Shown here one piece after another: positions 35,679 through 43,014 of a stretch of 64,000 nucleotides of DNA. A program made the position numbers and the translations under genes. The DNA comes from an uncultured Oscillospiraceae bacterium (lineage in GTDB: Bacteria > Bacillota > Clostridia > Oscillospirales > Oscillospiraceae): contig CAJTYK010000004.1 in the NCBI GenBank assembly GCA_910584285.1, positions 13,563 to 77,562 on the forward strand, in the 5' to 3' direction. Each line of letters starts with the position of its first letter. The first letter of the stretch is position 1. The notes beneath the pieces were generated by a model, which had not been told where the DNA came from, did no database searches, and was given only the letters and a program-made list of their open reading frames with translations.

Positions 35679-36438
35679 TTAGAATAGGGCGTTGAACTGG
35701 GACACGATCTGATCGCAGTTCTCATGCACCACCATCATGACGTAATTGCCGTTGGCGACGACGCGGGAGTTGTTGTCCCACTGCTCGGTGGGCCCGGGAT
35801 ACCAGGCGCCGCCGGGGCCGTTGCCGTCGCCCACCATGTAGTCGATGCGGGCCTGGAAGATGGCCTTCACCCGGGCCACGTCGGCGCTGTTCTTCACCTG
35901 CACCAGCCCAAACTCGCCGTTGTTCATGGTCATCGGGCAGATGTAAACCAGCTGCTGCTCCGTGGGGATGGAGGACAGGCCGGGGTAATAGCCGTCCAGC
36001 AGGGTGCTGTCCGCCAGCTGTAAGTGGCCGAACTCGTGCATACTGGTGACGTCCTCATAGAAGGCGGCCAGATCCACCCCCCGCCGGAGGCTCGGGCGTG
36101 GGCTCCGGGGTGGGCTCCGGCGTGGGGGCGGGGGTAGGCTTGGGCGTAGGCTTGGGGGTGGGAGCGGGGGTAGGCTTGGGGGTGGGCTTGGCCTCCGGGG
36201 TGTTGGTGGCCGGGGCCTCGGTGGGCTCCGGGGTGGGGTCAAGGGTGGGCTCTGCCGTGGGCTCCTCGGTGGGGAGGGCCAGGGTGGGCTCCTCGGTTCC
36301 GTCCGCCGGGGGGAGGGAGGCGGTCTCGTCGGGGGGATCGGAGGGGATCAGCGTGGTATCGGCCCCGGGGTTTCCACAGCCGGACAGCAGGGATAGGCCC
36401 AGAATCAGGGCCAGCACCAGGGGAATCAGACGTTTCAT
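35679..36438 (-). pseudogene. DUF4358-like lipoprotein gene with a frameshift in a G6 run
   Basis: The first frame, from ATG 36438, gives a lipoprotein signal (RLIPLVLALILGLSLLSGC) and a long Pro/Thr/Glu spacer (TPEPTPEP repeats), then ends after PPAGGGSGRLL. The second frame takes over at once with VDLAAFYEDVTSMHEFGHLQ and runs to a natural end at 35679. The paralogue at 36480 has VDLAAFAQEV in the same position, so the two frames were one gene. The change occurs at a run of six G on the minus strand (36077-36082); removing one G restores the reading frame. It could be a decayed gene, a phase-variable one, or a sequencing error. Confidence 0.75.
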
Positions 36439-36479
36439 TATGTCACACACTCCTGCTTTTTTATGTGGTTATGCGCTTC

Positions 36480-36980
36480 TTATTTGAATAAAGCCTCAAA
36501 CTCGCTGACGATGGCCTCGCTGTCCGGGTGGTTCACCAGCATCACATAGGTGCCGTGCTCCGCCACCTTGGCGCTGTGCAGCCACAGCTCCACCTCCTCG
36601 GGGTAGTTGCCCGGGCCCTCGGTGGTTTTGGCCTCAATGCGGGACTCAAAGATCCCCTTGACCTTGGCGGCGTCCTCGGCGCTCTTGGCCTGGGCCAAGG
36701 CCAGCTCACCGCCGCTGAAGGAGATCATGGCGAGGTAAATTTCTGCCTGCTCCAGATCCATGTTCTTCAGGCCGGGGTAGTTGTTTTCCAGCATAATGGC
36801 CCCCACCTCCTGGTCGGCGGGGTCGGCCTTCTCAAGGGCGGAAAACTCGTGGTTTGCCATTACCTCCTGGGCGAAAGCGGCCAGATCCACCTTTTTTTCC
36901 TCAGCGGGCTTACCGCCGCAGGCGGACAGCAGGGACAGGCACAGCACGGCGGCGGCGCATAGGGAAATGATTCGTTTCAT
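36480..36980 (-). CDS. DUF4358-like lipoprotein
   Basis: The 166-aa protein has a lipobox (LSLLSAC; Cys at about 19) and a mature domain with VDLAAFAQEVMANHEFSALE, NNYPGLKNMDLEQAEIYLAM, then AKVKGIFESRIEA and ending VSEFEALFK. Residues after the signal align throughout with the second frame of the neighbouring damaged gene, so the pair is a tandem duplication. The function of the family is not known; it is an exported lipoprotein. Start 36980 follows AAGGAG by 12 bases; an upstream in-frame ATG has no site. Confidence 0.82.
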   Translation of the reverse strand: MKRIISLCAAAVLCLSLLSACGGKPAEEKKVDLAAFAQEVMANHEFSALEKADPADQEVGAIMLENNYPGLKNMDLEQAEIYLAMISFSGGELALAQAKSAEDAAKVKGIFESRIEAKTTEGPGNYPEEVELWLHSAKVAEHGTYVMLVNHPDSEAIVSEFEALFK

Positions 36981-37116
36981 GGTGTTGATATTCTCCTTTG
37001 TGTTATCATTGGGGTTATGCAAACAGGGCGTTAAATTTGCCCGCGATTGGCCCCCATTCCTCGGCGCAGATCGGCGCAGGCTCCACCGCTGTGATTGTGC
37101 GCCGCGCCGGGGGTTT

Positions 37117-37737
37117 TTATGCGTTCCCCTGGATGTGGCTGCGCACCCGCTGCACGATCATGTCCAGGGCCACCAGGTTGCGGCCCCCCTCCAGCACCAC
37201 GATGTCGGCGTACTGGCGGGAGGGCTGGACGAATTGCTCGTGCATGGGCTTGACAGTGGTGAGGTACTGGCTGATCACCGAGTCCAGAGAACGGCCCCGC
37301 TCCTTCACGTCCCGGAGGATGCGGCGGAGTATGCGCACATCGGCGTCGGTATCCACGAAGATCTTCACGTCCATCAGCGAGCGCAGGGCGGGATCGGCGA
37401 AGATGAGGATGCCCTCCACAATCACCACCTTGGTGGGGAGCACCTCCACCGTCTCCTCCGAGCGGTTGTGGATGGTGTAGTCGTACACCGGACAGCGGAT
37501 GGCCTGACCGGCGGCCAGCTTCTTCAGGTCGGCCACCATCAGGGCGGTGTCGAAGGCGTCCGGGTGGTCGTAGTTCAGGGCCGCCCGCTCCTCGTAGGTC
37601 ATCCCCACGTGCTTTTTATAATAGTTGTCGTGGTAGACAACGGACACATCGTCCCCAAAGGTGTCCTGGAGCTTTCTGGTGAGCGTGGTCTTTCCCGAGC
37701 CGGTGCCCCCGGCGATGCCGATGATCATGGTGTCCAT
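37117..37737 (-). CDS. udk: Uridine kinase
   Basis: The 206-aa protein has the P-loop IIGIAGGTGSGKTTLTRKL, the YHDNYYKKHVGMTYEERA substrate region and NYDHPDAFDTALM, then CPVYDYTIHNR and VEGILIFADPALR, all typical of uridine/cytidine kinase. It phosphorylates uridine and cytidine in pyrimidine salvage. Length and motifs are normal. It has its own promoter at 37783-37811 and GGGAGGACGG just before the ATG. Confidence 0.93.
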   Translation of the reverse strand: MDTMIIGIAGGTGSGKTTLTRKLQDTFGDDVSVVYHDNYYKKHVGMTYEERAALNYDHPDAFDTALMVADLKKLAAGQAIRCPVYDYTIHNRSEETVEVLPTKVVIVEGILIFADPALRSLMDVKIFVDTDADVRILRRILRDVKERGRSLDSVISQYLTTVKPMHEQFVQPSRQYADIVVLEGGRNLVALDMIVQRVRSHIQGNA

Positions 37738-37782
37738 GTGCCGTCCTCCCTCTCTGTCCGTACCCTTGGGGCTTCTTGGGGC

Positions 37783-37811
37783 ATTGTATCACACGCCGGG
37801 GGAAATGGCAA
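37783..37811 (-). promoter_or_regulatory. udk promoter
   Basis: On the minus strand TTGCCA and TACAAT are separated by 17 bases, about 45 bases before the udk start codon. Confidence 0.65.
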
Positions 37812-38020
37812 CTGTTTCCCCGAAGCCGCGGACCGGCGGGTGGAGGCCGTTCTGTAAGCAATACCCCGGCAGAGGCGGAAGGGTTGCATTGGGATGGGAA
37901 AATTTTTATTTTTTGGGGTCCAAGGTCCCTCCAGCCCGAAAATTTTGGGGGAAACAGGGGGCCTTCGGCAAAGTGCCAGCAAAAAAGGTTAAATTTTTGA
38001 CAGATTCGCCACATTTTCTC
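37812..38020. other. Intergenic stretch without a recognisable gene
   Basis: This part of the 335-base gap between udk and trmL holds no gene that can be supported. It contains AT-rich runs (AATTTTTATTTTTTGGGG; AAAAAAGGTTAAATTTTTG) and the divergent promoters lie at its two sides. Confidence 0.5.
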
Positions 38021-38049
38021 TTGCTATTTGCGCCGCAAGCGAATATAAT
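38021..38049 (+). promoter_or_regulatory. trmL promoter with palindrome in the spacer
   Basis: TTGCTA and a perfect TATAAT are separated by 17 bases. The spacer contains the 11-base perfect palindrome TTGCG-C-CGCAA (38028-38038). Confidence 0.65.
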
Positions 38050-38072
38050 GTCCGTGGTTACGGGAGGATGTT

Positions 38073-38573
38073 ATGGTTAATATCGTATTGGTTGAGCCGG
38101 AAATCCCGCAGAATTGCGGCAATATCGCCCGCACCTGCGCCGCCACCCGTTCGCGCCTCCACCTGGTGGAGCCCCTGGGCTTCGACATCAGCGAGAAGGC
38201 GGTGAAGCGGGCGGGGCTGGACTACTGGCCCATGGTGGACTTGACCGTCTACCCCAGCCTGGACGCGCTGTTCGCCCGGAACCGGGTGGGCGATCTGTGG
38301 CTGGCCACCACCAAGGCCCCCCAAGACTATACCCGGGCCCAATTCCGGGACGGCTGCTGGCTGTTCTTCGGAAAGGAGACCGCCGGGTTGCCCCAATGGT
38401 TCCGGGAAGCCCACGCGGATCGCTGCGTCCGCATCCCCATGCGGGAGGACGCCAGGAGCCTAAACCTGGCCAACTCGGTGGCCGTGCTGGCCTATGAGGC
38501 GCTGCGGCAGCAGGGGTTCCCCGGCCTGTCCGGTACGGGGGAAATGGCCGCAAAAAGCGCGGAGCCGTCGTGA
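38073..38573 (+). CDS. trmL: tRNA (cytidine(34)-2'-O)-methyltransferase
   Basis: The 166-aa SPOUT methyltransferase has the TrmL features NIVLVEPEIPQNCGNIARTC, LHLVEPLGF, DYWPMVDLTVYPSLDA, FFGKETAGLP and IPMREDARSLNLANSVAVLA, the last two forming the trefoil-knot SAM site. It methylates the wobble base of leucine tRNAs. It is short and complete, with GGAGG nine bases before the ATG. Confidence 0.93.
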   Translation: MVNIVLVEPEIPQNCGNIARTCAATRSRLHLVEPLGFDISEKAVKRAGLDYWPMVDLTVYPSLDALFARNRVGDLWLATTKAPQDYTRAQFRDGCWLFFGKETAGLPQWFREAHADRCVRIPMREDARSLNLANSVAVLAYEALRQQGFPGLSGTGEMAAKSAEPS

Positions 38574-38672
38574 GCAGGCGCGGCGTGACAACCGCTAATC
38601 CAAGCAGCTCCCGAGAAATCCCATTTAGTAAGCTAACACTTCAAGTTGTAAGAAATGAAAGGAGTTTTCGCC

Positions 38673-39953
38673 ATGAACTACAACAAGAAGACGGTCAAGG
38701 ACGTTGACGTGAAGGGGAAGAAGGTTCTTCTCCGCTGCGACTTCAACGTGCCCATGGCCAAGGACGGCAGCGGTGTCATCACCGATGACAAGCGCATCCG
38801 CGCCGCCCTGCCCACCATCCAGTACCTGCTGGAGCAGGGCGCGGCGGTCATCGCCTGCTCCCACATGGGCAAGCCGGTGGCCACCTTCGACAGCTACAAG
38901 AAAAAGCAGCTGGAGAAGGGCAAGGACGAGGCGTCCATCACCGAGGAGAAGTGGAAGAAGTCCCTGGCCGAGCTGCGCATGGAGCCGGTGGCCAAGCGGC
39001 TGAGCGAGCTGCTGGGCAAGGACGTGATCCTGGCCGACGACGTGGTGGGCCCCGACGCCCAGGCCAAGGCCGCGGCCCTGAAGCCCGGCGAGATCATGCT
39101 GCTCCAGAACACCCGGTTTGAGAAGGGCGAGACCAAGGGTGACCCCGAGCTGGCCAAGAAGATGGCCGATCTGGCCGGGGCGGACGGCGTGTACGTGTCC
39201 GACGCCTTCGGCGCGGTGCACCGCGCCCACGCCTCCACCGCCGGCGTGGCCGACTATCTGCCCGCCGTGTCCGGCTTCCTGATCCAGAAGGAGCTGGACT
39301 TCATCGGCGGCGCTCTGGCCAATCCCAAGCGCCCCCTCGTCGCCATCCTGGGCGGCTCCAAGGTGAGCTCCAAGATCGGCGTCATCAACAACCTGCTGGA
39401 GATCGCCGACACCATCATCATCGGCGGCGGCATGGCTTACACCTTCTCCGCCGCCCAGGGCGGCAAGGTGGGCGACTCCCTGCTGGAGGAGGACTGGAAG
39501 GACTACGCCAACGACATGGTGAAGAAGGCCGCGGACAAGGGCGTGAAGCTGCTGCTGCCTGTGGACACCGTGATTGCGGATAAGTTCGCCGCCGACGCCG
39601 ACAGCAAGGTAGTCAAGTCCGGCGAGATCCCCGACGGCTGGCAGGGCTTGGACATCGGCCCCGAGACCGTGAAGCTGTACTGCGACGCCGTGGCCGACGC
39701 GGGCACCGTCATCTGGAACGGCCCCATGGGCGTGTTCGAGTTTGAGAAGTTCGCCGCGGGCACCAAGGCGGTGGCCGAGGCGCTGAGCAAGACCTCCGCC
39801 ATCACCATCATCGGCGGCGGCGACAGCGCGGCTGCCGTGCAGCAGCTGGGCTATGCTGACAAGATGACCCACATCTCCACCGGCGGCGGCGCCAGCCTGG
39901 AGTTCATGGAGGGCAAGGAGCTGCCGGGCGTTGCTTGCTTACTGGACAAGTAA
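38673..39953 (+). CDS. pgk: Phosphoglycerate kinase
   Basis: The 426-aa glycolytic enzyme transfers phosphate from 1,3-bisphosphoglycerate to ADP. It shows KKVLLRCDFNVPMA, ACSHMGKP, LLQNTRFEKGE, DAFGAVHRAHAST, AILGGSKVSSKIGVINNLL and IGGGDSAAAV, with the nucleotide-binding Gly-rich end STGGGASLEFMEG. About 30 residues between positions 70 and 100 (KKKQLEKGKDEASITEEKWK) form an insertion seen in a subset of Clostridia. Start 38673 follows AAAGGAG by eight bases; ATG 38655 lies before that site. gap, usually upstream, is absent. The stop codon sits in a perfect hairpin. Confidence 0.95.
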   Translation: MNYNKKTVKDVDVKGKKVLLRCDFNVPMAKDGSGVITDDKRIRAALPTIQYLLEQGAAVIACSHMGKPVATFDSYKKKQLEKGKDEASITEEKWKKSLAELRMEPVAKRLSELLGKDVILADDVVGPDAQAKAAALKPGEIMLLQNTRFEKGETKGDPELAKKMADLAGADGVYVSDAFGAVHRAHASTAGVADYLPAVSGFLIQKELDFIGGALANPKRPLVAILGGSKVSSKIGVINNLLEIADTIIIGGGMAYTFSAAQGGKVGDSLLEEDWKDYANDMVKKAADKGVKLLLPVDTVIADKFAADADSKVVKSGEIPDGWQGLDIGPETVKLYCDAVADAGTVIWNGPMGVFEFEKFAAGTKAVAEALSKTSAITIIGGGDSAAAVQQLGYADKMTHISTGGGASLEFMEGKELPGVACLLDK

Positions 39954-39962
39954 GCAAGCAAC
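39930..39962. repeat. Perfect hairpin across the pgk stop codon
   Basis: GTTGCTTGCTTAC pairs perfectly with GTAAGCAAGCAAC around TGGACAA; the TAA stop lies in the right arm. No T tract follows. Confidence 0.85.
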
Positions 39963-40178
39963 TCGGGGCCCCCGCAAAAGCACCCTTCAGCTTTTGTGGG
40001 GAGAGGAGGGGCAAGGGAGCGAACGTAGCTTTCGCCGTCAGGCGGAAGCGGAGTGCGCGGACTTTGCCCCGACGAGGCCTGCCTGCTGGACGCTTAATTC
40101 AGACGCGCGTTTTGAGAGGAAGATAGAGATTCTAAGAGAACACCCATCCATTTTACTTTAGTTGGAAGGAGCCCAATC
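39963..40178. other. Structured pgk-tpiA intergenic region
   Basis: No gene is seen. CCCCGCAAAAGC pairs with GCTTTTGTGGGG (one G-T), and a longer arm pair GGGGCAA ... TTGCCCC (about 40012-40073) encloses several small palindromes such as GCGAA ... TTCGC. The layout resembles the dispersed palindromic elements elsewhere in the window. Read-through for tpiA must pass this region or start at an unseen promoter near 40130. Confidence 0.5.
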
Positions 40179-40952
40179 ATGAATCTGAAGTACCGTAAGA
40201 CCATCATCGCCGGCAACTGGAAGATGAACAAGACCCTCACCGAGACCAAGGCCTTCGCCGAGGCCCTCAAGCCCCAGCTGGGCCGCCACAAGTGGTGCGA
40301 CGTGGTGCTGTGCGTCCCCGGGGTGAACATCCCCGGCGCCGTCCGCCTGTTCAAGGACACCCGGGTGTCCATCGGCGGCGAGACCTGCCACTACGAGGCC
40401 AGCGGCGCTTACACCGGCGAGGTCACCGTGGAGATGCTCAAGGACGTGGGCGCCAAGTATGTCATCATCGGCCACTCCGAGCGGCGGCAGTACTATAACG
40501 AGACCGACTTCACCGTGAACAAGAAGGTGCACGCCGCCCTGGAGGCGGGCCTGCGGCCCATCGTGTGTGTGGGCGAGAGCCTGGAGCAGCGGGAGCTGGG
40601 CGTCACCAACGAGCTGATCTCCTACCAGGTGAAGGTGGCCCTGGCGGGGCTGAACGAGAGCCAGGTGCGCCGCGTCGTCGTGGCCTATGAGCCCATCTGG
40701 GCCATCGGCACCGGCAAGACCGCCACCGCCGAGCAGGCCGGCGAGGTGTGCACCCACATCCGCACCATCATCCGCAAGCAGTACGGCGCCCGGGTGGCCC
40801 GGGCCGTCACCATCCAGTACGGTGGCTCCATGAACGCCAAGAACGCCCATGAGCTGCTGGCCCAGCCCGACATCGACGGCGGCCTCATCGGCGGCGCGTC
40901 CCTGAAGCCGGACGACTTCATGGCCATCATCAACGCGGCCAACCAGGAGTAA
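40179..40952 (+). CDS. tpiA: Triosephosphate isomerase
   Basis: The 257-aa enzyme interconverts dihydroxyacetone phosphate and glyceraldehyde 3-phosphate. Active-site residues are visible: AGNWKMNKT (Lys), IIGHSERRQYY (His95 equivalent) and VAYEPIWAIGTGKTA (catalytic Glu and loop 6), then QYGGSMNAKNA and GGLIGGASL for phosphate. TTGGAAGGAG stands just before the ATG. A 45-aa protein follows with an AAGGAGG site placed on the tpiA stop. Confidence 0.97.
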   Translation: MNLKYRKTIIAGNWKMNKTLTETKAFAEALKPQLGRHKWCDVVLCVPGVNIPGAVRLFKDTRVSIGGETCHYEASGAYTGEVTVEMLKDVGAKYVIIGHSERRQYYNETDFTVNKKVHAALEAGLRPIVCVGESLEQRELGVTNELISYQVKVALAGLNESQVRRVVVAYEPIWAIGTGKTATAEQAGEVCTHIRTIIRKQYGARVARAVTIQYGGSMNAKNAHELLAQPDIDGGLIGGASLKPDDFMAIINAANQE

Positions 40953-40963
40953 GGAGGACGGCT

Positions 40964-41101
40964 ATGAACATGACCGAGGTCGCAAGGCTGCTTTTGGGGC
41001 TGAGGGCGGCCGGATGGAGCGAAAAGAAGATCAATGACTTCGTACTGTATATTGAATCGGGCGACGAGAGCTATAAGCCGCAGCCGGACAACAAGGACTG
41101 A
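40964..41101 (+). CDS. Small protein, 45 aa, between tpiA and gpmI
   Basis: MNMTEVARLLLGLRAAGWSE, then KKINDFVLYIESGDESYKPQ and PDNKD. A perfect TAAGGAGG site overlaps the tpiA stop codon, six bases before the ATG, so translation from the tpiA message is expected. The N-terminal 30 residues look like an amphipathic helix pair; the tail is acidic. No family is recognised. The position inside a glycolytic cluster suggests a small accessory or regulatory protein, but that is only inference. Confidence 0.65.
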   Translation: MNMTEVARLLLGLRAAGWSEKKINDFVLYIESGDESYKPQPDNKD

Positions 41102-41138
41102 CCGCCGCGCCCTATTCTGAACAGAGAGGCATCCATTT

Positions 41139-42662
41139 ATGAAAACACCTACCACACTTATCATTATGGACGGCTTTGGCCTGTCCCCCTCTACCAAGGC
41201 GGGGGACAACGCCATCGCCGCCGCCCGCACCCCCAATCTGGATAAGCTGTTCGCCGAGAACCCCTGCTGCAAGCTGTCCGCCTCCGGGCTGGACGTGGGC
41301 CTGCCCGACGGGCAGATGGGCAACAGCGAGGTGGGCCACACCAACATCGGCGCCGGCCGGGTGGTGTTCCAGGATCTGCCCAAAATCACCAAGGCCATCC
41401 AGGACGGGGACTTCTTTGAGAACCCCGCCTACAAGGACGCCATGCTGGCGGCGAAGAACGCCGGGACGGCCGTCCACATCTACGGCCTGATGTCCAACGG
41501 CGGCGTCCACAGCCACATCACCCACATTCAGGCGGCGGTGAAGATGGCCCACGACCTGGGCTGTCCCAAAATCTTCGTGCACTGCTTCATGGACGGGCGG
41601 GATGTGCCCCCCACCTCCGGCAAGGACTTCGTACACCAGATGAAGGAGACCTGCGATCAGTACGGCGCCCAGATCGCCACCATCTCCGGCCGCTACTACG
41701 CCATGGACCGGGACACCAACTGGGACCGGGTGGAGCGCTCCTACAAGGCCATGGTGTATGGCGAGAGCGAGCGCCGCTTTATCGGCGACCCGGTGGGAGC
41801 CATGCAGGCCAGCTACGACGCGGGGGTGACGGACGAGTTCGTCATACCGGTGATCACCGCCGAGCACGCTGAGATCGGCGAGGGGGACTCCATCATCTTC
41901 ATGAACTTCCGCCCCGACCGGGCCCGGGAGATCACCCGCGCCTTCGTGGATCCCGACTTCACCGGCTTTGAGCGGAAGAAGGGCTTTTTCCACGTGAACT
42001 ACGTGTGCACCACGTCCTATGACGCGTCCATGCCCAACGTGGTCATCGCCTTCCCCAAGGAGAGCCTGGACAACATCTTCGGCGAGTATATCGCCCAGCA
42101 GGGCATGACCCAGCTGCGCATCGCCGAAACGGAGAAGTACGCCCACGTCACCTTCTTCTTCAACGGCGGCGTGGAGACGGTGTTCCCCGGGGAGGATCGG
42201 TGCCTCATCCCCTCCCCCAAGGTGGCCACCTACGACCTCCAGCCTCACATGAGCGAGCCAGAGGTCGCCGCCGAGGCCGTCAAGCGCATTGAGAGCGGCA
42301 AGTACGATGTGGTGATCCTGAACTTCGCCAACTGCGACATGGTGGGCCACACTGGCGTGTACGAGGCCGCAGTGAAGGCCGCCGAGGCGGTGGACAGCGG
42401 CGTGGGGCAGGTGGTGGAGGCCACCGCTAAGATGGGCGGCGTCACCCTCATCACCGCCGATCACGGCAACGCCGAGCACATGGTGGAGGAGGACGGCTCC
42501 CCCTTCACCGCCCACACCACCAACCTGGTGCCCTGCTGCGTGGTGGGTGCGGACGTGACGCTGCGGGACGGCCGGCTGGCCGACCTGGCCCCCACCATGC
42601 TGGATCTGATGGGGCTGAAGCAGCCCGCGGAAATGACGGGGCAGACCCTCATCGTAAAATAA
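41139..42662 (+). CDS. gpmI: 2,3-bisphosphoglycerate-independent phosphoglycerate mutase
   Basis: The 507-aa Mn-dependent enzyme converts 3- to 2-phosphoglycerate. Metal and catalytic residues are visible: TTLIIMDGFGLSPSTKAGDN (first Asp), LPDGQMGNSEVGHTNIGAGR with the phosphoserine Ser, HCFMDGRDVPPTSGKDF, NFRPDRAREITRAF, NFANCDMVGHTGVYEAAVKA and ITADHGNAEHMVEEDGSPFT. AGAGAGGCAT precedes the ATG. Directly after the stop lies a hairpin and then a second, diverged copy of the final 15 codons of this gene. Confidence 0.96.
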   Translation: MKTPTTLIIMDGFGLSPSTKAGDNAIAAARTPNLDKLFAENPCCKLSASGLDVGLPDGQMGNSEVGHTNIGAGRVVFQDLPKITKAIQDGDFFENPAYKDAMLAAKNAGTAVHIYGLMSNGGVHSHITHIQAAVKMAHDLGCPKIFVHCFMDGRDVPPTSGKDFVHQMKETCDQYGAQIATISGRYYAMDRDTNWDRVERSYKAMVYGESERRFIGDPVGAMQASYDAGVTDEFVIPVITAEHAEIGEGDSIIFMNFRPDRAREITRAFVDPDFTGFERKKGFFHVNYVCTTSYDASMPNVVIAFPKESLDNIFGEYIAQQGMTQLRIAETEKYAHVTFFFNGGVETVFPGEDRCLIPSPKVATYDLQPHMSEPEVAAEAVKRIESGKYDVVILNFANCDMVGHTGVYEAAVKAAEAVDSGVGQVVEATAKMGGVTLITADHGNAEHMVEEDGSPFTAHTTNLVPCCVVGADVTLRDGRLADLAPTMLDLMGLKQPAEMTGQTLIVK

Positions 42663-42663
42663 T

Positions 42664-42696
42664 CCTGCCTCCCCCGCCGAAGGCGGGGGAGGCAGG
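42664..42696 (+). terminator. Perfect 15-bp hairpin after gpmI
   Basis: CCTGCCTCCCCCGCC pairs perfectly with GGCGGGGGAGGCAGG around a GAA loop, starting one base after the gpmI stop codon. There is no T tract, so it may be a repeat rather than a true terminator. It separates the intact gpmI end from the relic end. Confidence 0.55.
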
Positions 42697-42707
42697 GATA
42701 GCGGGCG

Positions 42708-42755
42708 CTGAAACAGCCTGCGGAGATGACCGGCCAGACCCTGATCGTGAAGTAA
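42708..42755 (+). pseudogene. Relic of a second gpmI 3' end
   Basis: These 16 codons encode LKQPAEMTGQTLIVK and a TAA stop, exactly the last 15 residues of the intact gpmI that ends at 42662. Half of the codons differ from the intact copy, all at the third position only. The fragment is therefore the tail of a diverged allele, not a fresh tandem duplicate. Confidence 0.85.
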
Positions 42756-42786
42756 GACACCACAGTCGGGAAACGGAGGGATACGC

Positions 42787-42936
42787 ATGACCGACAAACA
42801 GATGCAGTTTATCGCCTGGCTGATTACGACGGCAACGGACAAATGCGCCACCATAGAAGATGTGCGGAAGATGAATGAGGAGATCCGCAGGCATGCGGCC
42901 GGGCCCATGGAGGAAAACGAGAAAAAGGGCGATTAA
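42787..42936 (+). CDS. Small protein, 49 aa, between gpmI and eno
   Basis: MTDKQMQFIAWLITTATDKC, then ATIEDVRKMNEEIRRHAAGP and MEENEKKGD. GGAGGG stands six bases before the ATG. The protein looks like a single long charged helix with a hydrophobic start (FIAWLITTAT). The family is not recognised. Like the 45-aa protein after tpiA, it lies in the glycolytic cluster and is too short for routine gene finding. Confidence 0.6.
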   Translation: MTDKQMQFIAWLITTATDKCATIEDVRKMNEEIRRHAAGPMEENEKKGD

Positions 42937-43014
42937 CTGTTCACTTTTGTGTCCCATGAGGTAAGCACCTCTTAAATCTATACCCTTTGACATTTTGAAA
43001 GGAGCTTGATTCCC

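Noticed and set aside
37996..38049. TTGACA at 37998 as the -35 for trmL
   Set aside because: It lies about 40 bases from the TATAAT; TTGCTA at the proper 17 bases was used.
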